This document shows, in pieces, positions 57,801 through 64,000 of a stretch of DNA of 64,000 nt. Numbering within the stretch: the stretch's first letter is position 1; the number at the start of each line of letters is the position of its first letter. The stretch is from contig NC_073693.1 of the NCBI RefSeq assembly GCF_029784155.1, forward strand, positions 339,917,154 through 339,981,153, read 5' to 3'. Under the pieces are notes generated by a model. That model saw only the letters and a list, made by a program, of their open reading frames with translations, was not told where the DNA came from and searched no databases. The position numbers and the translations under genes were made by a program. Source of the DNA: Uranotaenia lowii. Taxonomy: Eukaryota > Arthropoda > Insecta > Diptera > Culicidae.

Positions 57801-58804
57801 AGAAAAAACCACAACCGCAACAACACAGTAAGGAGACTTGGACGTCGTCGTCAACGTTTCGTCAACTCGTCGAAGAAGATCCCCTGTCCTTTGAAGAAAA
57901 AAAAACAACAACAACCGATCATCACCCAGCAAATAGTAACAAAATACTCACACGCTGATCGCGCGCGGAGCAACCACAACAAAAAAAAAACAAACCCCAC
58001 AGTGCTCTCTCATCGATCAACGTGCGAGGTGCTCAAGTGCTCACCAGCAGTAGCCGCGAGTTGTCGTTCGTCGTTGTCGTATCCGGGAACCTCGAACCGC
58101 CCAGAACGCCTACTCCAACTTTGTCCGTCGAAGGAGATACACACACGGCTCGGTTGATCGGAAAAAGTGACGACGTGAGTCGCGAGAAAACGGATTCTTC
58201 GTGTCCATTCTCGTGTGTAATCAAATAATCACAAAAAAAACACCAAGTGATAACACTATTAGAAGTTGACCTGAGAGGATTGTGTCAACTTTTTTGAAGG
58301 GGGTTCAAACAAAAAAAAAGTCAATCTTAAGTGAAATGTGAAAACCCAAACAAGACAAGTGCAAATCTACACCCACGTTTGACTAGGGAAAATAAACCAG
58401 AATAATTAATTTGAAGAAGAAATCAAAAGTGTTGCCGTAAGGCTAAGTTTTTACACCGGTTAAAAAAAAGTTCGGTGTCTTTTGGAAACCAACTTGAAAA
58501 AAAAAACCATAAAAAGGAAGCAAGGATACAAATTCAAATTAATAAAAAGTTTTTCAGTGTTAAAGGCGAAAGTGGAAAACAAAGTGTGCTTTGGAAAAAA
58601 AAGAATTTCCACACTCAAAACCGTGGAAAGCCTGCTGTATTCGGAGTAGTGAAGCAGTGGAAATTGTGACACAATTTTCAACAGCCGTTCCAGAGAGTGA
58701 ACAAAAAACACCATCAAAGTAGGCAAAGTTCTGCAGTTCAAGTCAGAAGTTGCCGAATTTGCTTGCTGTCTGCTGAAAACAGCGTTCGAGCAAAAGTTAT
58801 CAAG
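57800..58804 (+). other. Probable non-coding 5'UTR exon ending in a splice donor
   Basis: Purine- and A-rich, stop-dense sequence with (A)8-9 runs, CAACAACAAC stretches and repeated AAGTG/GTGAAA words, a texture common in long dipteran 5'UTRs. It ends at TATCAAG|GTAGGA (exon end 58804). Immediately after this, composition switches to T-rich intron-like DNA. An alternative donor GACGAC|GTGAGT is at 58174/58175. The start is approximate, and no initiation codon with a long frame is present, so coding exons must lie beyond the window. Confidence 0.5.
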
Positions 58805-61800
58805 GTAGGAATAATTCTGTTTTTTGTTGTTTAAATCCTTAAAAAGACTTAAAAAAAGGTGGATTTCTCACGTGAATTTTCAACACAGTTACTTAAAAAT
58901 GGGGGCTTGAACCGAAAGTAATTCGTCGACTAGAAAGTATTTTTACTGATTAGCGGGTAGAAATCTCATTAAATGTGATGTAAATTTATCTTTTGCTTGT
59001 CATAAAATTACATAAAACTGTCTTCGCTGATTAAGTAGAAATGTTATCGATTGTCAGTAAATTTACATTTTGATTTTTCAAAAAAAAAACGTCACACCTG
59101 TCTAGAAGTCGTTTTTTTTTAAATTTTCAACGAAAACACTGAATTTTATGTGTCAATTCACTGTCGCTTATCACGCTTAATACAAATTTCAGAGTGCGAA
59201 TAACACTTTAATTTTAATCTCCAAATTACATATTTAGCCAAATGTTAAACACTAAATTTACAGTGTAAATAAAAAAGAAAGAGGTTTTTTGTTCTGCAAA
59301 ATTGAGTTTTCTTTATGTAGAACTTGCTAGGTTCTCAATGATCAGAAACAGAAAATTAAAAATTTGTGTAAGTTCACTGCAAATTTAAAGATTTAAAGAT
59401 GAAATTTTTGGTTTTCTCAATCCTCTGTGTTTGATCTTTCAGCAATTTTACAGTTTATTGTCGGTATTTTTACTGTAATAATGGTCCTCAAACCCAAATT
59501 CTGCAAACTGGAGCCCAGATTAAAATTTCAGATGAAAAAAAACTGAAATTTTCTAAATGAAAACGACCATTTTCGTTGATTTTACACAATATTATTGTTA
59601 AAAATACTTTCATTTGATAAAGAAGAATAATTCTTATTGATGAAAATTCTGCAATCTTTAAATCGGTATTGAAAAAAATCTCAAAATAGAACATTTAAAT
59701 GTTTAGAAATGGATTAATCTTTCGTAAGAAAACTTAAATAGAACATTAAAATTTGCATATTAACCTTCTGAATGATTTTACAGTTTTTGTGGCATACTAT
59801 CAATAATCTTGATTACTTTATTTAACTTGCGAGAGCTACATTTGAAATTCAAATTCCAGGAAGAAAACAAGGTGTAAAACACTGAAAATTTCTAGTTAAT
59901 CGGTGTCTTTTTAATGTGAATTCCCCTAAATGTTGGTGTCTTGAAACCCTCGTTTAAGCTAAATGTATTTAATTAAAAATTTTATAATTTTACTGTAACT
60001 GAAAAAAAAATTGAAGTTCGATCTGTATGCAAACACATTTTTGAATAAAAGGATTGAAACTTTTAATTATTCAAAGTGAAATTGCAGAGAAAATTCCTTG
60101 TAAAAATTTGAGAAGTTATACCAATCTTATAAGCAGAAACTTTTTGAAAAGTTAATGTGTTTATTGCTTTAATTAAAAAAAAAGTATTAGAAATTTTTCC
60201 AACTAAAACAAGTTAAATCTCAAACTCAGATTTAAATAAATTGAACAAAAACATTTCAAGACAAATAAACTAAAAGCCTTTGTGTATTTTGTTACTTTCT
60301 TCGATTTTTCGAAGGCTTAATAATTTTCCAATTCACTGCCACATGGATGTCTTGAGAAGTTTTTCCTGGTAACACCTGCACTAATTTGAGATTTATCATC
60401 AGATTTTCAAAAGATGTGAACGCAAAACTGACCTGTGCTTCAAAATTTCAACGTAAATTCAGCATAGTAATTTTAACTGAGAAGCATCATGCAGAATAGT
60501 CGATTCCTTTTCTCGACTTTTTAAATTTCCTTCTGTGATATTTTCAGAAAGTTTGTTTCTACACCTTCAACTACCGAAATGCCTTGAAACAATAGGCAAA
60601 AAAATCGAAAATTAACTGAAAATGGTAAACCATCGTTACAAGTTTTGATTAGAAAGAAGTCAAATTTACAAATTGTTCAAATTCGATTGCCTCTATTTAG
60701 GTGATCCTTTGGAAATTTGAGCCCATTTCTAAAGAGCAAAAAACGCTTCACAAAAGTTCGAACTCAAATCATCAATACAGACCGTGGTCTGAAAAAAAAA
60801 TGTGAGGTGTTTTCTTAAAAATATTTCGTTCAATATTTAGTTTTGTAATTTTCTCAGTGTCAACTCTATCAAAATTCATATGCATCCGATTTTTCGAACG
60901 ATTTAACCGATAAAAAAAAGATCATTGCCGTTGAGTGGGAAATTTTGGTACATTTTGGCAGCCGTTTCATTCAAAATTTAGTTTTGAATTTTTCTGAGTA
61001 AGTGACCAAACACACTGGGAAAATTCTCAGGGTGAATTTCAAAACCCTCACATCTCCCCTCCGAAAAAAAATCTCCGATTACCACGGGAAAACCGTCACC
61101 ACGAAGTGTTCGAAACGGCTTCCGAATGTGGCACAGATCCGTCACGGATGTCCCGGGATCACTCGCCGGCAACGTGTCCACCCCATCTCGGAAAGCCGGG
61201 CACATCTTCTTCATTTTCTTCCCGTGTTGTGTTGTGTTGTTGTAAGTAAACCGTGTGATGTTACAACAAGTGTTCTGCCGCTACTTGCTGGCTGGCGGGC
61301 TGATGATGGTTGTTGCGAAAAGTGTCAATCCCGGCTGATTGACATATCAAGTTCGAGCGCGGGGCCAACCGCGCAAAATATGTACATCAACTGCAGCCGG
61401 GGACACACAATCTGCGGCACAATTGCACCCGTGTCGTTTTGCTGTTTTTGTTGTGGGGTGAAATGGCAAGCAAATACCCCAAGGGACACGAAAAAAGCAA
61501 CAGCAATAATCAAACGCCAGTGAAATTTTCATTCAAATGGTGAAAAAAAAGTTTGAAAAAATCACACAATCGCAGCAGGCGTCTCGTCGCGATTAAGCGA
61601 GCGGCATCGGTCTACTCGGTGAGGTTAGGTTAATGTCAAGCGTGGAGCTTGCACCAACTTTGGTTTGTTGTTAATGGTGTGCGTTTAGTGTACCCCGCTG
61701 CAGTTTCCGAATTATCAACAAATCAACTAAACCTTAATGAAGAGAAGAAGAAGAAGCTGTTTATTGGAAAACAAGCTGATCACAGCTAGTTTGTCGCTGC

Positions 61801-64000
61801 TTTAATGTTTTTAATGGCACAAACAAACGACCGACTATTATGGAAACAAGCAGCAGCGACTAGCCGATTCGATTCGAGAGAAGTCCAAGCGCGGCTTAAT
61901 CGCTGATACCGCCTGACAAGAAGATGAATGTGTGTTTTGCACAAACATAGCTGTCAAATTGAAAGTTTATCAGCAAGCGCAATTGAACAAGCACTTTGGC
62001 TGGTGATCCACATGTTCTCAGTCCGATCGTGAGTGTACAATATTAGTTGTCAATCGGGCCATCTGACAGTCGTCCGGACGCCGGATCCTGTTACGTGCCT
62101 GCCTCTGCCTTCCATCGATTCGATCGGTCGCTCTTCCTCGAAGAGTGACATATTTATTTCATTTCTTTCTTTCAGTATTTTTTTTTTCGGTATGTAACCA
62201 CAGCAAGCGGCGATAAGAGCACTGACGCCTCTTTTCAGCAGCCAAGCTAGGGACATTTGATTCACAAAAAAAAATCACCGACGTCCACCTCGTTATCACT
62301 AGCGAGAGGAATTGTGTCTCTGCTGCTGCTGCTGGAAAATATCAAAATATTGATGAACTGGATGGAAGTTCATCCAATCGCTGGACTTGACAATTATCGC
62401 AAGTGTTCGACTTAATTGTGGCGCACACTGATAGCGGGTGACACTTTTCGAAATCGCTTGGGCGCGCGAAAAATCGAACACGCCGCTGACACAGAAACAA
62501 AGGAGGCGATTCATTTATTTGATCTGAGAAACGCATTCTTTAATGCTGATTTGACTTATAGCGATTGCTAAGGAAGGTGCCGGAAATCAATCAACGCGCA
62601 AAGGCGTTCGCATTAACAATCGATGAATTGTCACTGCCGAGGCAGCCGTCACCATCGTGTGTAGTTATGATGTAATTCGAGACACCCGCCGTAATTACAG
62701 ATCAGAGCGGTCCGGTGCGCTCACACCTTAGTACAGAAACGACCTTGCATTGTCGTCCAATTACTTGCCGCCCGCATGTTCCTTTCTCTGCTCTGTCGTT
62801 TCGTTTCGTTCGGTTTCGGTTTTTTTTTTCAACTGGGACCGATCAATCTAAGTTGGCGGTGGCGGCGTCGTCGAGGGTGTGACACTTGAGCAAAAGGCAA
62901 AATTAAATTATATCCCGTCGCCCGTCTAGCTTGCTTCGATCCCCAAGAAACCCTTGACAAACTTTTGACAGCGTGCTGCCCAAAAAGATTTTGGTTTGGA
63001 CCGACTTCGGTTGTCTAACTCCTCTCCTCGAGGTGATGAAGGAGTTCAACCGGTCACGATTTCGCCTTCTAGGGAAGAATTCAACCAACAATCGCCACAT
63101 GTGACAAACAACAACAACAACAACGCATTACCGCAGTCAGCGTCACCGGAGGAATGATTTGACAAAATTTGTCGGTACACACCGAGCAAATTGTGCCCAG
63201 TTTTGTTTTGATTTGTCACCAAAACTGTGTGTCTGTGTCTTTTCGTGTCTGTGTCTCTGTTTATTTATCCGACGATTTTCCCCCAGGTTTTTTCCTTCTT
63301 CTAGTTCAATCGACAATCGTTTGATCTCTTCTGCCAGATCTGCCAAGCGACATCTACGCACCTCGACGATATTTCGCTCAACAACAAAAATCGACCGGGT
63401 TGATTTGTTATTGTTATTACGGCTGATTTGTTATTGTTGGAGTCGACGACTTTGGTCTCTTCGCACCCAAGAAAGGGGCTTACAATGTTCTCCGGAACGA
63501 CAACAGAGGAAAAATGTGTAATGTCATTCTCGTCTTACCGAAACCGACAGATCGACAGACACCCGGAGACAGGGGGAAAAGCAATTTGTTGAGGTGTATT
63601 AAATGGGTTTCGAATCCTCTCAGTGTGTGTCTCTATCTCTTGCGCGGACTGTTCTGTCTTTGACAATCTTTTCCTCGATCGGGAAGCGTTTGGCCCATAG
63701 TGACCTGTCATTTTGGAGTTGTTTTTCTTTGAGACTCGGTCGGTGTTATTCTTACCTTTATTTTTTTTCCAAGACCTGGCGACATTCGACTGCGTCATCC
63801 ATACGCACGGAGATCTCCGCGACGAAGATCGTTTCCCAGGGATCGAGGACCCCGGGATCGATCGAGACAGAAAAAAATATGATTTGTCATCGTCACCCGA
63901 ACGAAGTCGTCCGACGTCGTCGATGACATTTAATGAAATATCAACCATCATTAGAGTCGTGTTCAAGTGCTCCTCGAAAATCAGGGGGGTCGTCCGATCC
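58805..64000 (+). other. Intron-like DNA to the window end
   Basis: AT-rich to about 60970, then GC-balanced (60980-64000), with CTG/AAC microsatellites (about 62322-62335, 63107-63123). Frames such as 61002-61523 (173 codons) and 63535-63966 (- strand, 143 codons) have no recognisable domain. It may hold regulatory elements of the gene whose 5' exon ends at 58804. Confidence 0.4.

Noticed and set aside
61002..61523. 173-codon + strand frame and shorter - strand frames in the same place
   Set aside because: No recognisable domain or conserved-looking motif, and it lies in intron-like DNA.
63535..63966. 143-codon - strand frame near the window end
   Set aside because: Polar low-complexity composition with an overlapping 107-codon frame on the other strand. 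No supporting signal.

Overview
The window is eukaryotic, almost certainly insect, nuclear DNA. Its transposon families and its AT-rich intergenic DNA with insect-length introns look dipteran, and a mosquito (Culicidae) is my best guess. That guess rests on memory of sequence style, not on a search. I find no complete host protein-coding gene. The only host-gene signal I would defend is a non-coding, 5'UTR-like exon on the + strand ending in a splice donor at about 58804/58805. It lies downstream of a GC-balanced, promoter-like block and is followed by intron-like DNA to the window end.

Layout. 1-4716: one end of a long inverted-repeat element whose two ~610 bp arms both carry the 3' end of a broken transposase-like gene. 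Nested in it are a GC-rich composite retroposon (857-2448, 10 bp target duplication and poly(A) tail) and an AT-rich element full of small palindromes (2503-3378). 5061-7110: a hAT-type terminus and a repeat element with five ~150 bp internal units. 9013-12820: two 9-bp tandem arrays. 15.2-15.7 kb: stem-loops. 19420-20135: a mariner/Tc1-type transposase pseudogene (- strand). 21.69-23.37 kb: a degenerate tandem array ending in an inverted copy, abutting the 3' end of a non-LTR retrotransposon. 24031-24990 and 25130-26602: two non-autonomous DNA transposons with recognisable terminal repeats and target duplications.

27-32.5 kb: possible short spliced remnant, then GC-balanced DNA with a cluster of TGTCACC motifs. 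33681-38892: the largest 9-bp satellite domain, split by a 500-N assembly gap across which both the repeat unit and its strand change, followed by a decaying shoulder to 39590. 41190-42326: a fifth 9-bp array. 44097-48650: a complex of inverted LTRs. One junction is a near-perfect 41-bp palindrome of two tRNA-Lys-type primer-binding sites, one LTR has become a 608-bp-arm palindrome, and a TA-flanked 2.1 kb DNA transposon sits inside another LTR. 52320-54340: a TTACA-type pentanucleotide/decanucleotide array with an internal ~445 bp duplication. 55.3-58.8 kb: promoter/5'UTR-like. 58805-64000: intron-like.

The unifying theme is repeat biology. Five arrays with 9-bp units all contain TGACA(A), in alternating orientation, and several palindromes look generated by inverted duplication. 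The best candidates for something undescribed are the PBS-centred LTR palindrome with its duplicated-arm neighbour, the SVA-like composite retroposon, and a dispersed 71-84 nt hairpin family (49391-49474 and 54904-54974). The very long open frames in the arrays (up to ~1,090 codons) arise because 9 is a multiple of 3 and are not called as genes.
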